Shown piece after piece: positions 1 through 7,942 of a stretch of DNA of 22,110 nt (position 1 is its first letter; each line of letters starts with the position of its first letter). Source of the DNA: Bordetella parapertussis (GTDB taxonomy: Bacteria > Pseudomonadota > Gammaproteobacteria > Burkholderiales > Burkholderiaceae_B); the NCBI GenBank assembly GCA_945872285.1, contig CAMBZR010000059.1, forward strand, positions 1-22,110, written 5' to 3'. A program made the translations under genes and the position numbers. A model generated the notes under the pieces. The model was not told the DNA's origin, made no database searches, and was given only the letters and a program-made list of their open reading frames with translations.

Positions 1-15
1 AAACAGCACGCCCTT

Positions 16-171
16 CTAAACCTTCAATGCGGCCACCACCGCATCGCCCATTTCTGCAGTACCCACTTGTCGCGAACCCGGTTCAAAAATATCAGCCGTC
101 CGGTATCCGTTAGCCAACACCGCCGCGACCGCACGCTTGATTCGAGCGCGTTGCTCGGGTTGTTTAAACGA
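16..171 (-). pseudogene. leuB: 3' remnant of a leuB-type 3-isopropylmalate dehydrogenase gene
   Basis: Read on the minus strand, these 51 codons and a TAG stop give a tail starting [11 protein letters not shown], continuing [17 protein letters not shown] and ending [16 protein letters not shown]. This is the usual C-terminus of decarboxylating 3-isopropylmalate dehydrogenase (LeuB), which acts in leucine synthesis; the YSF-type motif before it is expected in the family. Upstream the frame runs into the end of the IS200/IS605 element and meets a stop at 190-192, so about 300 N-terminal codons are missing and no start codon is available. The far side of the element shows no leuB sequence. A tartrate or isocitrate dehydrogenase relative is possible, but the tail fits LeuB best. 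I call it a dead fragment. Confidence 0.8.
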
Positions 172-245
172 TTGACATCCTCCCCGCCCTCAGTCGATGA
201 CTGCCGCTTGCGCGGAAAGGACGGGGATTCCTACGGTGCTCAGGC
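172..245 (-). ncRNA. Right end and predicted 3' part of the TnpB omega (re)RNA
   Basis: A long stem pairs 182-189 with 219-226 (CCCCGCCC against GGACGGGG, with one G-U pair). Inside it sit two perfect small hairpins: 191-195 with 199-203 (CAGTC/GACTG) and 204-207 with 212-215 (CCGC/GCGG). On the minus strand this lies just after the tnpB stop and ends in TCAA at 175-172. TnpB nucleases of this family use an RNA covering the 3' end of tnpB and the right end, whose guide is the flanking DNA. The structure fits that role. The 5' limit of the RNA inside tnpB cannot be set from sequence alone. Confidence 0.55.
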
Positions 246-1457
246 AAACGCTGCCTGAGTCACTTCGGTGGGTTCCTGCTTCATTGAGTGGTCTGACTGC
301 ACCGACTCTCCACGGGCTAACAAGCGGTATCCCCGCTCTAAAACATTGATCGCGCCGACTACGTCAGCGTGATTTTCGTAGCCACAATCGATGCACAGGA
401 ATTTCGCTTGTGTTTGTCGATTCTCTTTTGACACATGGCCGCAGACCGGACACGTTTGGCTTGTGTGATGCGGCGGTACTGCCAACAACAGGCCGCCGTT
501 CCACTGGACTTTGTAGTCTAGCTGTCGCCTGAACTCAGCCCAGCCTTGGTCAAGGATAGAGCGGTTTAGGCCAGACTTTTGTTTCACACGCTTGCCGTGC
601 TGCTCGCGATTGCCCTTAGACGACCGTGACATGTTCTTAACCTGCAAATCCTCAATACATACGAACGCGTGATTTTGGCTGATCGTGGTACTGGTCTTAT
701 GCAGGAAATCTTTTCTGGAATTCGCGATTGCGGTGTGAATCTTCTGAACTTTAGCCTTCGCCTTTTTCCAGTTATTGCTGAACTTGACTTTACGACTCAT
801 GCGTCGCTGATAGCGTGCAAGGCGTTGCTGGTGCGTCTTGAAACTATTCAGTGGCGCAACATAGCTGCCGTCACTCAGCGTCGCGAAACGGGCAATCCCG
901 ACATCGATACCAATTGCCGTTTTGGTGGCTGGTAAGGGCTGTTCAAGCTCGCGTTGGGTCTGAATCGCGATGAACCATTTGCCACTTGAGTGGCTCACGG
1001 TGACGTTATGCACCTGGCCAAGGACATCACGGCTGTTGCGGTAACGCAGCCAGCCAAGTTTTGGCAACAAAATACGGTTATTGCTCTGGTCGAATTGAAT
1101 CTGTTTTGGCTCAGGATAGCGGAAACTGTCACCACTACCTTTTTTCTTGAAGCGTGGAAAGTCAGTGCGTTTTGCAAAAAAACCCTTGAAAGCTTTTTCT
1201 AAATTTTTCAGGGCATGTTGCAACGCTTGTGAAGGCGTTTCTTTCAGCCATGCAGTCCCCGCTTCACGCTCCCAAACGGGCAGCTTAGCTGCCATTGCCA
1301 CGTAGCCAATGAACTTATCACCCGCCTCGTGATTCTCTTTTTGCAGTGCCAAAGCTTTGTTAAAGACGAACCGACACGAGCCAGAGAATCTACGCATTTC
1401 GCGCAGTTGGTCGCCATTTGGCATTAATTCGTATTTGTAAGCCTGCAAACGTTTCAT
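240..1457 (-). CDS. tnpB: TnpB, RNA-guided RuvC-like nuclease of an IS200/IS605 element
   Basis: The product is 405 aa, normal for OrfB_IS605/TnpB. It has an N-terminal helix-turn-helix-type region (about 1-60), a central OrfB domain, and a split RuvC-like domain whose acidic triad appears as D185 (in GIDVG), E269 (in CIEDL) and D365 (in NHADVVGAINVL). A four-Cys zinc ribbon is formed by CPVC (336-339) and CIDC (355-358). All catalytic positions are present and the frame is uninterrupted, so the protein is probably active. I chose the ATG at 1457 because MKRLQAYKYEL is the usual family N-terminus; the frame stays open to 1643, but that stretch lies antisense to tnpA and has no family resemblance. 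TnpB cuts DNA guided by the right-end RNA and helps element persistence. It is not needed for transposition itself. Confidence 0.92.
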   Translation of the reverse strand: MKRLQAYKYELMPNGDQLREMRRFSGSCRFVFNKALALQKENHEAGDKFIGYVAMAAKLPVWEREAGTAWLKETPSQALQHALKNLEKAFKGFFAKRTDFPRFKKKGSGDSFRYPEPKQIQFDQSNNRILLPKLGWLRYRNSRDVLGQVHNVTVSHSSGKWFIAIQTQRELEQPLPATKTAIGIDVGIARFATLSDGSYVAPLNSFKTHQQRLARYQRRMSRKVKFSNNWKKAKAKVQKIHTAIANSRKDFLHKTSTTISQNHAFVCIEDLQVKNMSRSSKGNREQHGKRVKQKSGLNRSILDQGWAEFRRQLDYKVQWNGGLLLAVPPHHTSQTCPVCGHVSKENRQTQAKFLCIDCGYENHADVVGAINVLERGYRLLARGESVQSDHSMKQEPTEVTQAAFA

Positions 1458-1464
1458 ACCTTGA

Positions 1465-1470
1465 ATTATA
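1465..1470 (-). promoter_or_regulatory. Consensus -10 box directly before tnpB
   Basis: The minus strand reads TATAAT here, ending 7 nt before the tnpB ATG. A start about 7 nt downstream of this box would produce a leaderless or nearly leaderless tnpB message. No good -35 hexamer is visible 16-18 nt upstream. An AAGG one base before the ATG is too close to be a good ribosome binding site. Confidence 0.4.
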
Positions 1471-1512
1471 TTTGCGCGATCAAGGTAGATCACCAAATTA
1501 CCTGTGTAAAAG

Positions 1513-1531
1513 TTGTATCTGTAAGATACAA
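1513..1531 (+). promoter_or_regulatory. Perfect 8-bp inverted repeat before tnpA
   Basis: TTGTATCT and AGATACAA are separated by GTA. The hairpin ends 5 nt before the putative GTG start of tnpA and lies in the tnpA-tnpB spacer. IS200 is known to hold tnpA expression down with a leader hairpin that hides the start region, so a similar role is plausible. A protein-binding operator is the alternative. Confidence 0.4.
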
Positions 1532-1536
1532 ATTCA

Positions 1537-1914
1537 GTGAATCTTTGCAACAAAAACTGTTTCTGTGTAACAAAATATACGCGTGATGGTTTCACAAAGG
1601 AAAGACTTGACGACCTGCGTCCGATATTTGCCAGCGTTTGCACTGATTTCGATTCAGAGCTAATAGAGTTTGAAGGAGAAGACGATCACGTGCACTTACC
1701 GGTGAACTATTCACCTAAAGTGGTCGTATCAAAACCCGTGAATAGTCTCAAGGGTATTTCCAGCTTGATGATTCGCAAAAAGAATGACCCAAACATCCGT
1801 AAGAAGCTATGGGGCGGCGCTTTGTGGTCGCCAAGTTATTTTGCAGGAAGCTGCGGCAATGCGCCAATTTCCGTTATTTGCAAGTATATTAAGCAACAGC
1901 AAACGCCAAACTAA
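1537..1914 (+). CDS. tnpA: TnpA, Y1 HUH transposase of IS200/IS605, probably N-terminally truncated
   Basis: The frame encodes 125 aa from a GTG at 1537; a TAA at 1522-1524 closes it upstream. The HUH pair is H51/H53 (DDHVHL) and the catalytic tyrosine is Y117 (ICKYIKQQ). The WSPSYFAGSCGNAPIS stretch is strongly conserved in this family. TnpA cuts and joins single-stranded element ends. Only about 10 residues precede VTKY, where relatives usually have 20 or more, so part of the first beta strand appears lost. Family-typical HVHLLV reads HVHLPV here. No ribosome binding site is visible. The protein may be weak or inactive. The DNA start could also be misplaced if a frameshift lies upstream, but I found no matching N-terminus in the other frames. 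Confidence 0.75.
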   Translation: MNLCNKNCFCVTKYTRDGFTKERLDDLRPIFASVCTDFDSELIEFEGEDDHVHLPVNYSPKVVVSKPVNSLKGISSLMIRKKNDPNIRKKLWGGALWSPSYFAGSCGNAPISVICKYIKQQQTPN

Positions 1915-1982
1915 ATCAAAGGCTAAAGAAAGGAAGGCTGCGCCTTCCGCGCTTACATCCCCGCCCTAAACGGCGAGGTTTT
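1915..1982. repeat. Left end of the IS200/IS605 element
   Basis: After tnpA there is a perfect 7-bp hairpin, GGAAGGC at 1932-1938 with GCCTTCC at 1942-1948. It is followed by CCCCGCCC and an imperfect CGCC/GGCG stem ending in GAGGTTTTACG. Subterminal hairpins of this sort are what TnpA recognises. The exact cleavage point is not clear. Confidence 0.6.
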
Positions 1983-2024
1983 ACGCGCAAGTCCGATAAA
2001 TGCCAGACTAACCCAGCCGCGCGA

Positions 2025-2486
2025 CTAATCCGAATTCAGGTCAAACCCTTCAAGCCACCCCAACGCTGTCCAAACATAAATCACGATCATCGCAATGCCA
2101 AACATCAAGGCCACGGTACCGATCAAGAGCGTAAAAATCGCGATCAAAATGGCGCCCCAACCGCTGGGGTGCTCACGCACCAAGCCTGGGTTATAAAACC
2201 CGTCAAACCGGACATCGCTCATCAGGCACAGCACGATCGCTTCGATGAAGCCGTCGAGAATTGGGATAAACAACAAGAAAAAAGCTAGATTCTCGTACCA
2301 GATGTCAGCAAAAGCGCTGGCGATCATAAGCGCCACGCCCGTCGCACTGACCAGCCAAGCCTGACGGCGCCCCAAGTACCACCAATGCGCGCCCACACAG
2401 CCAAACAACGCCGCGAGCAAGCCAACCGTCGTTTTATTGCGAAACCGCGCGGCGGGTGCTGAAGTGGATAAGTTTGAAGCAGTCAT
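2025..2486 (-). CDS. TM2-domain membrane protein
   Basis: The 153-aa product starts with about 16 polar residues, then a TM2-type segment (KTTVGLLAALFGCVGAHWWY, about 18-37, followed by LGRR). Two further hydrophobic stretches lie around residues 45-90, and a last long one around 110-143. The acidic tail ends DLNSD. The aromatic GAHWWYLGR turn is the hallmark of the TM2 family, whose biochemical role in bacteria is not settled. The gene is alone: the IS element lies downstream and ubiH diverges upstream across a 183-nt spacer. The ATG at 2486 is preceded by a weak GGA. The protein should sit in the inner membrane. I infer no specific function. Confidence 0.75.
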   Translation of the reverse strand: MTASNLSTSAPAARFRNKTTVGLLAALFGCVGAHWWYLGRRQAWLVSATGVALMIASAFADIWYENLAFFLLFIPILDGFIEAIVLCLMSDVRFDGFYNPGLVREHPSGWGAILIAIFTLLIGTVALMFGIAMIVIYVWTALGWLEGFDLNSD

Positions 2487-2669
2487 TAAGATCCGTCAGA
2501 TTTGAACGCCAGAACGAAAGGCACAACGAACTCAAGATTTTTATCTGGTCGTTTTCGCTCAGAACTTTAGCACCAATCACTCAGACCATTTTTAATCCCT
2601 TTGCGGCTGAGTCAGTCTGCTCAGAGGGGCAAGACGGCTCGAACCCACGCGATGCCATAAAATGGAGAC
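2487..2669. other. Divergent spacer between the TM2 gene and ubiH
   Basis: No gene or convincing RNA was seen. TAAAAT at 2658-2663 lies 6 nt before the ubiH ATG and could be a -10 box. GGAG at 2664-2667 sits only 2 nt before that ATG, closer than usual for a ribosome binding site. Confidence 0.4.
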
Positions 2670-3830
2670 ATGCAAGCTCAAGACGTCGATGTCGCAATCT
2701 TAGGGGGTGGCCCGACCGGCAGTGCGCTGGCGCTGCTACTTGCCCGTTTGACTGCGCATCCTGAAAGGATTGCGCTGTTACAGGCCGACAGCGCCTCGCA
2801 GTACGGGCACACACCCGAGCTTGACCCCCGCGTCTTGGCCGTGAATCACGGCAGCCGGGTGTTACTCGAGAGCTTAAAAGCCTGGCCACAACAGGCCGCC
2901 CTGATACAGACGATTCATGTGTCGCAGCGCGGCCGTCTGGGGCGCACTGTGATCAGACACAGCGACTTTGACGTCTCTGAACTGGGCTGCGTGGTGCGCT
3001 ATGGTCAGCTTCACGCTCAGCTCACACAGGCGGTGCAACGCAGCGGCGTACTGGTTTTAAAAGGCGCAAGCGCGCACGTGCTCGGGCAAGACCTCTCGGG
3101 CGTCAGTCTCGCGCAGGGATCCTTGCAACTCCGCGCAAAACTCGCGATTCACGCCGATGGCATGCCTGGCACTCAAGCAAACCGTCAATATTCGCAAATT
3201 GCCTTACTGACCCGCGCCCGCGCGAGTCTGCCGCGGGCAGGCTGGGCGTTTGAACGCTTCACAAACGAAGGCCCGTTAGCCGTTTTGCCTCACCCCGACG
3301 CCTTGGGCGAACAGTCAATCGTTTGGTGCTGTACGCCCGAACGCGCCAAAGCCCTGCAAGCCCTCACGCGCGAAGATTTTTCTCGGGCGCTGACTGAGAT
3401 GTTTGGCTCAAGGCTGGGCACACTCACGGTACAGGGCCCGGTGGCAAGCGTCCCACTGGGCATGACTTTGCGCCCACAACCCCTTGACGGACGCTGCGTG
3501 GCAATTGGCAACGCCGCACAAACCTTACACCCTGTCGCCGGCCAAGGCCTGAACCTCGGGCTGCGTGATGCTGCGACGCTTGCGCTTGCTTGTCGCGACT
3601 GGCTGGTCACGCCAGAGCAGACGCCCATGGCCGCTTTGCAGCGCTTCGAAAGACTGCGCGCGCCCGATCGCCAGCTAACGGTTCGTTTAACCGATCTGCT
3701 CTCACGCGTCTTCACCACAAAATTGCCTCTGATTGAACATGCTGCCGGCCTGGCTTTGCTAGGCATGGATCTTGTGCCTGCCCTGCGTGCCCCGCTCGCA
3801 CGCCACTTGCTGCAAGGCCTGCGGCTATAG
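2670..3830 (+). CDS. ubiH: UbiH-like FAD monooxygenase of ubiquinone synthesis
   Basis: The 386-aa protein belongs to the UbiH/UbiF/VisC flavoprotein hydroxylases. The N-terminal dinucleotide-binding loop GGGPTG is at 12-17 after VDVAIL. A DG-type motif appears as HADGMPG, and the second FAD motif reads AIGNAAQTLHPVAGQGLNLGLRD, almost as in E. coli UbiH (2-octaprenyl-6-methoxyphenol hydroxylase). The WAFERFTNEGPLAVLP stretch also matches this group. It should hydroxylate the ring of a polyprenylphenol intermediate at the inner membrane, in the aerobic part of the pathway. The region after the DG motif is several residues shorter than I remember for E. coli. Placement just ahead of dusB supports the assignment. 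Distinguishing UbiH from other ring hydroxylases is less certain than the family. Confidence 0.82.
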   Translation: MQAQDVDVAILGGGPTGSALALLLARLTAHPERIALLQADSASQYGHTPELDPRVLAVNHGSRVLLESLKAWPQQAALIQTIHVSQRGRLGRTVIRHSDFDVSELGCVVRYGQLHAQLTQAVQRSGVLVLKGASAHVLGQDLSGVSLAQGSLQLRAKLAIHADGMPGTQANRQYSQIALLTRARASLPRAGWAFERFTNEGPLAVLPHPDALGEQSIVWCCTPERAKALQALTREDFSRALTEMFGSRLGTLTVQGPVASVPLGMTLRPQPLDGRCVAIGNAAQTLHPVAGQGLNLGLRDAATLALACRDWLVTPEQTPMAALQRFERLRAPDRQLTVRLTDLLSRVFTTKLPLIEHAAGLALLGMDLVPALRAPLARHLLQGLRL

Positions 3831-3857
3831 CGCCAGCTCACCCGGGCGCGAAGCGTT

Positions 3858-3863
3858 TACAAT
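3858..3863 (+). promoter_or_regulatory. -10-like box next to the dusB start
   Basis: TACAAT ends 5 nt before the dusB ATG. If used, transcription would begin at about the start codon. The expected -35 position shows no consensus, and no ribosome binding site is visible. Confidence 0.3.
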
Positions 3864-3868
3864 TTGGC

Positions 3869-4915
3869 ATGAACATCGGTCCTTGGTCTTTAAGTAACAA
3901 CGTTTTTGTCGCTCCGATGGCTGGGGTGACCGATCGGCCGTTTCGTCAATTGTGCAAGCGCCTCGGCGCAGGCTATGCCGTCTCTGAAATGGCAGCCAGT
4001 AACCCGCAGTTATGGCAAACCGTTAAATCGTCGCGACGTCTAAATCACGAGGGCGAAAACGAACCCGTCTCGGTACAAATTGCCGGTGCTGATCCCGAAA
4101 TGATGGCGCAAGCGGCCGTGTTCAATATCAACAAAGGCGCCCGAGTCATCGACATTAATATGGGGTGTCCCGTTAAGAAGGTCTGTAACGTCGCCTCGGG
4201 CTCAGCACTGCTGCGCCACGAGGACTTAGTCGCCCGGATTCTCGATACCGTCGTCAAGGCGTGCGCGCCTTTTGGTATACCCGTCACGCTAAAAACACGG
4301 ACCGGCTGGGATCGCGAACACCGCAATGCCCTGCGCATTGCCCGCCTGGCGCAAGACACCGGCATCGCCGCGCTCACACTACACGGACGCACCCGCGCCG
4401 ACCTGTATTTAGGTCAGGCCGAATACGACACCATTCGCGAGGTGAAGGCCAGCATCTCAATTCCGGTTGTGGCAAATGGCGATATCGACAGTCCACAAAA
4501 AGCGCGCGCCGTACTGGACTACACCGGTGCCGATGCCGTCATGATCGGTCGCGCCGCGCAGGGCCGTCCGTGGATCTTCCGAGAGATCGACCATTTTCTG
4601 CGTACCGGCCAAACTCTCGAGGCACCCAGCTGGTCAGAGATGCGCGATTTACTGCTGCATCACTTAGCCGATCATTATCAGTTTTATGGCGAGGGTGGCG
4701 GCGTCAAAACTGCACGTAAACACATTGGGTGGTACGTCAGCGGCTTGCCGGGCGGCAAGCTTTTTGCAGATCACATTAACCGCCTCGAGACCACCACCGA
4801 ACAATTTGCGGCAGTCGATCAATGGTTTTTAGCTCAGGCGGCGGCTGGTGCAGACAGTGGGGCCACAACCTGCGACAATCACAGACTACATCCGTCATAC
4901 CTGCGCGCCGCCTGA
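3869..4915 (+). CDS. dusB: tRNA-dihydrouridine synthase DusB
   Basis: The 348-aa enzyme reduces specific uridines in tRNA D-loops using FMN and NADPH. The N-terminal TIM barrel begins with VAPMAGVTDRPFRQLCKRLG. The catalytic Cys is C100 in DINMGCPVKKV. LTLHGRTR, VANGDI and MIGRAAQGRPWIF are the FMN/phosphate-binding strands. The C-terminal helical domain carries GGGVKTARKHIGWY, typical of DusB. It is followed 11 nt later by fis, the arrangement known as the dusB-fis operon in E. coli, which supports DusB over DusA or DusC. The C-terminus is somewhat longer than in E. coli (about 321 aa), with a weakly conserved tail. Confidence 0.93.
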   Translation: MNIGPWSLSNNVFVAPMAGVTDRPFRQLCKRLGAGYAVSEMAASNPQLWQTVKSSRRLNHEGENEPVSVQIAGADPEMMAQAAVFNINKGARVIDINMGCPVKKVCNVASGSALLRHEDLVARILDTVVKACAPFGIPVTLKTRTGWDREHRNALRIARLAQDTGIAALTLHGRTRADLYLGQAEYDTIREVKASISIPVVANGDIDSPQKARAVLDYTGADAVMIGRAAQGRPWIFREIDHFLRTGQTLEAPSWSEMRDLLLHHLADHYQFYGEGGGVKTARKHIGWYVSGLPGGKLFADHINRLETTTEQFAAVDQWFLAQAAAGADSGATTCDNHRLHPSYLRAA

Positions 4916-4926
4916 GGGTCGTTCTC

Positions 4927-5163
4927 ATGAAAAAAAACAATGTCCTGGATCAAGCTGTTCGCCTCAGTCTTGAGAGCTATTTTGCCGACCTAGGAGACAC
5001 CGAGCCCACCGACCTCTATGACATGGTCGTGGACTGCGTCGAACGTCCGCTACTCGCGGTTGCCATGCAACGCGCCAACAACAACCAATCGCGTGCTGCC
5101 CTGATGCTAGGTGTGACGCGCAACACGCTCAGAAAAAAGCTACTCGCTCACAAACTGATATGA
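4927..5163 (+). CDS. fis: Short Fis-type nucleoid DNA-binding protein
   Basis: The 78-aa product matches the core and C-terminus of Fis: [14 protein letters not shown], then a helix-turn-helix in [22 protein letters not shown]. Fis bends DNA and regulates transcription and recombination. I chose the ATG at 4927 because [19 protein letters not shown] aligns with the family; the frame is open back to 4822, but that part overlaps dusB and has no resemblance. Compared with the 98-aa E. coli protein it lacks about 20 N-terminal residues, the beta-hairpin arm that contacts site-specific invertases. Its stop overlaps the purH start (ATGA), so the two are probably translationally coupled. Confidence 0.9.
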   Translation: MKKNNVLDQAVRLSLESYFADLGDTEPTDLYDMVVDCVERPLLAVAMQRANNNQSRAALMLGVTRNTLRKKLLAHKLI

Positions 5164-6749
5164 CCATTCAAACTGCACTGCTTTCCGTTTCAGATAAAGC
5201 CGGTATCCTCGAATTTGCCAAGGCACTCGCCAAGCGTGGCGTACGTCTGCTTTCAACTGGCGGCACAGCCAAACTATTGGCCGAAGCAGGCTTAACAGTC
5301 ACCGAAGTTGCCACGCACACTGGCTCACCCGAAATTCTCGACGGTCGCGTCAAAACCTTGCACCCAAAAATTCACGGTGGCCTGTTAGCACGGCGCGATA
5401 GCGCTGAACACCTGCAGACACTCAAAGAACATGGCATTGAACAGATCGATCTGCTGGTCGTCAATCTTTATCCGTTTCGCGCCGCCGTGGCAAAGCCAGA
5501 CTGCACCTTTGCCGACGCCGTCGAAAACATCGATATCGGGGGACCCGCCATGTTACGCGCGGCTGCTAAAAATCACGGTACACAGGCCGGGGGAGTGACG
5601 GTTGTGATTGACCCTGCTGATTACCCGCGTGTTTTACAAGAGATAGACGCCCAGGGGGGTACCTCTTACGCACTACGCTTAGCGCTTGCCACCAAGGTCT
5701 ACGCGCATACCAGCGCCTATGATGGGGCCATCGCGGCTTACCTCAGTAGCCTGGTTGAGCCCGAACCTGCACAAGAGACTGTTCCCGCGCGCAGCACCTG
5801 GCCCAACACCCTGACACTGCAAGTCCATCAACAACAAGTGTTGCGCTATGGCGAGAACGCTCAGCAACGTTCGGCGTTTTACGTCGACCCGAGCTGCCCG
5901 GCAGGCTTGCTGGGTAACTTTGTACAGCTGCAAGGCAAAGAGCTCTCCTACAACAACATCGCCGATTCCGATGCGGCCTGGGATTGCGTTCGCGGCTTTG
6001 CCGAACCGGCCTGCGTCATCGTCAAACATGCCAACCCCTGCGGCGTGGCCGTGGCAGACAACGCGGTCCATGCTTATCTGAAAGCGTTTAAAACAGATCC
6101 CACCTCAGCGTTTGGCGGCATCATCGCCTTTAATCGCACCGTCAACCTGGCCTGCGCCAAAGCGATCAGCGCGCAATTCGTTGAGGTGTTACTCGCCCCA
6201 GGCTACGACGCGGCTGCGCTTGAATTTTTAACTGCCAAGAAAAACGTTCGGGTCCTGCAGGTGCCAATGGGCGTGGGGCAAAATGACATCGACGTGAAAC
6301 GCGTGGGCGGTGGCTGGCTGGTGCAAACCCCCGATTCAAGCACAGTGCAGGCGAGCGATTTAAACGTGGCCAGCCGCAAACAACCGACCCCCGCGCAACT
6401 CAGCGATCTGCTGTTTGCCTGGAAAGTCGCAAAATTCGTTAAATCAAACGCCATTGTTTTTTGTGGCGAAGGCATGACCTTAGGCGTGGGGGCTGGCCAA
6501 ATGAGCCGAATTGATTCGGCGCGCATCGCTTCGATTAAAGCCGAGAACGCCGGGCTCAGTCTGAAGGGCTCTGCGGTTGCCTCAGATGCGTTTTTTCCGT
6601 TTCGCGACGGTTTGGATGTCGTGATTGACGCCGGGGCAACTTGCGTGATTCAACCGGGCGGTAGCATGCGCGACGACGAAGTCATCGCCGCAGCCAATGA
6701 ACGCGGGATCATCATGGTCTTAACCGGCATGCGTCACTTCAGGCATTGA
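5160..6749 (+). CDS. purH: Bifunctional AICAR transformylase/IMP cyclohydrolase PurH
   Basis: At 529 aa this is the normal PurH length. The N-terminal MGS-like IMP cyclohydrolase domain (about 1-190) shows [32 protein letters not shown] and NLYPF. The AICAR formyltransferase part (about 200-529) shows [28 protein letters not shown] and, near the end, [10 protein letters not shown] and [12 protein letters not shown]. Together they carry out the last two steps of IMP synthesis in the cytoplasm, using 10-formyltetrahydrofolate. The gene overlaps fis by 4 nt and is followed 42 nt later by ruvC. A dusB-fis-purH unit is likely. Confidence 0.97.
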   Translation: MTIQTALLSVSDKAGILEFAKALAKRGVRLLSTGGTAKLLAEAGLTVTEVATHTGSPEILDGRVKTLHPKIHGGLLARRDSAEHLQTLKEHGIEQIDLLVVNLYPFRAAVAKPDCTFADAVENIDIGGPAMLRAAAKNHGTQAGGVTVVIDPADYPRVLQEIDAQGGTSYALRLALATKVYAHTSAYDGAIAAYLSSLVEPEPAQETVPARSTWPNTLTLQVHQQQVLRYGENAQQRSAFYVDPSCPAGLLGNFVQLQGKELSYNNIADSDAAWDCVRGFAEPACVIVKHANPCGVAVADNAVHAYLKAFKTDPTSAFGGIIAFNRTVNLACAKAISAQFVEVLLAPGYDAAALEFLTAKKNVRVLQVPMGVGQNDIDVKRVGGGWLVQTPDSSTVQASDLNVASRKQPTPAQLSDLLFAWKVAKFVKSNAIVFCGEGMTLGVGAGQMSRIDSARIASIKAENAGLSLKGSAVASDAFFPFRDGLDVVIDAGATCVIQPGGSMRDDEVIAAANERGIIMVLTGMRHFRH

Positions 6750-6791
6750 ACCCCTTTTGCAAACGCTTGAATATCAAACGAGCTTAGCCCG

Positions 6792-7343
6792 ATGCGAATC
6801 TTAGGTGTTGATCCGGGTTTGCGCCGCACAGGGTTCGGCGTGATTGATTTGAAGGGCTCAACCCTCACCTACGTCGCAAGCGGTACGATCGTCGTCCCCA
6901 CCAACATTACCCTGCCATTGCGGCTCAAAGTGATTTTGGATAACTTGCGGCAAGTGGTTGAAGACACCAAACCCGATGTGGCAGCCCTCGAGATTGTCTT
7001 CATGAACACCAACCCAGCCACAACCTTGCTGCTCGGCCAGGCGCGCGGGGCAGCGCTTTGCGCGCTGGCTGACCGAGACTTGGCTGTTCACGAGTACAGC
7101 GCGCTGCAGATCAAAAAATCCGTCGTGGGGGCTGGGCGTGCAGCAAAAGAACAAGTGCAGCTGATGGTGCAGCGCCTGTTATCGTTAGATGGTGTGCCGG
7201 CACCTGATTCTGCCGATGCGCTGGCCTGTGCGATCTGTCACGCGCACGTGAGTCCTTTAGCCGAAAAACTCGGCGTCACGAGCTTTCAGCAACGTACGGC
7301 CAGGGGTCGTACCCGCGTGCGTGGTGGCCGCTTGCTCGGTTAA
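6792..7343 (+). CDS. ruvC: Holliday junction resolvase RuvC
   Basis: This 183-aa endonuclease cuts Holliday junctions symmetrically as the end step of RuvABC branch migration. The four catalytic acids are visible as D7 (RILGVDPGL), E67 (ALEIVF), D139 and D142 ([15 protein letters not shown]). The E. coli enzyme is 173 aa; the extra residues are the Arg/Gly-rich tail [13 protein letters not shown], a basic extension likely to touch DNA. ruvA follows 19 nt later, as usual. Confidence 0.97.
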   Translation: MRILGVDPGLRRTGFGVIDLKGSTLTYVASGTIVVPTNITLPLRLKVILDNLRQVVEDTKPDVAALEIVFMNTNPATTLLLGQARGAALCALADRDLAVHEYSALQIKKSVVGAGRAAKEQVQLMVQRLLSLDGVPAPDSADALACAICHAHVSPLAEKLGVTSFQQRTARGRTRVRGGRLLG

Positions 7344-7362
7344 CTTTTAGGAACCGCCAAAA

Positions 7363-7935
7363 ATGATTGGTCGCTTAACAGGTACGCTTTACGAAAAAAT
7401 GCCACCGCGTATTGGTCTGGATGTTCAAGGTGTTGGCTACGAAATCGATGTCTCGATGACCACCTTTTATGCGCTACCTGAGCTCGGCGCTCAGGTCACG
7501 ATCTTGACGCATTTGACTGTGCGTGAAGACGCGCATATTTTGTTTGGTTTTTCTACTATGCAAGAACGCGCCGCCTTTCGAGAACTCGTCAAAGTCAGCG
7601 GTATTGGCGCACGGACAGCGCTTGCAGTGTTATCAGGTATGTCGGTGGCGGACCTTGCGCAGGCAATCACGCTACAAGAGCCGGCGCGCCTGACTCGCAT
7701 CCCTGGCATTGGCACTAAAACCGCGCAACGCCTGTTGCTCGAGATGAAGGGCAAACTTGGCGCAGACTTAGGAGCAAGCCCCAGCGTGTCTGCCGGTCAC
7801 CAAACCGATGTTCTGCACGCCCTCACCGCCTTGGGCTATTCAGAGCGCGAGTCGCTGACCGCGCTCAAAACCTTACCCGAGGGCGTAAGTGTTTCGGATG
7901 GTATTCGGCTCGCACTCAAAAGTTTGTCGCGCTAA
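7363..7935 (+). CDS. ruvA: Holliday junction-binding protein RuvA
   Basis: The 190-aa protein has the OB-fold N-terminus ([12 protein letters not shown] through ILFGF), two helix-hairpin-helix motifs ([16 protein letters not shown] and [19 protein letters not shown]) and a short C-terminal domain that binds RuvB (about 140-190). RuvA tetramers hold the four-way junction and load RuvB. AGGA lies about 10 nt before the ATG. In many bacteria ruvB follows directly; here it lies 4.4 kb away, beyond four opposite-strand genes. Confidence 0.97.
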   Translation: MIGRLTGTLYEKMPPRIGLDVQGVGYEIDVSMTTFYALPELGAQVTILTHLTVREDAHILFGFSTMQERAAFRELVKVSGIGARTALAVLSGMSVADLAQAITLQEPARLTRIPGIGTKTAQRLLLEMKGKLGADLGASPSVSAGHQTDVLHALTALGYSERESLTALKTLPEGVSVSDGIRLALKSLSR

Positions 7936-7942
7936 GTTCGCT

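Larger units (their letters stand above)
172..1982. mobile_element. IS200/IS605-family element with divergent tnpA and tnpB
   Basis: The element holds tnpB on the minus strand and tnpA on the plus strand, diverging from a shared spacer, as in IS605/IS608. The right end, read on the minus strand, finishes with a GC-rich hairpin followed by GGATGTCAA, a common tip for this family; I place the edge at 172 where leuB-like sequence begins. The left end carries the hairpin 1932-1948 and an imperfect CGCC/GGCG stem. Its outer edge is uncertain by several bases around 1980. Such elements transpose as single strands, make no target duplication and have no long terminal inverted repeats. None was seen here. 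Confidence 0.85.

Noticed and set aside
1458..1643. A 62-codon upstream extension of tnpB, antisense to tnpA
   Set aside because: It has no similarity to the TnpB N-terminus, and the family start MKRLQAYKYEL with a TATAAT just before it lies at 1457.
4822..4926. A longer Fis starting inside dusB
   Set aside because: The added 35 residues are dusB in another frame and unlike any Fis N-terminus.
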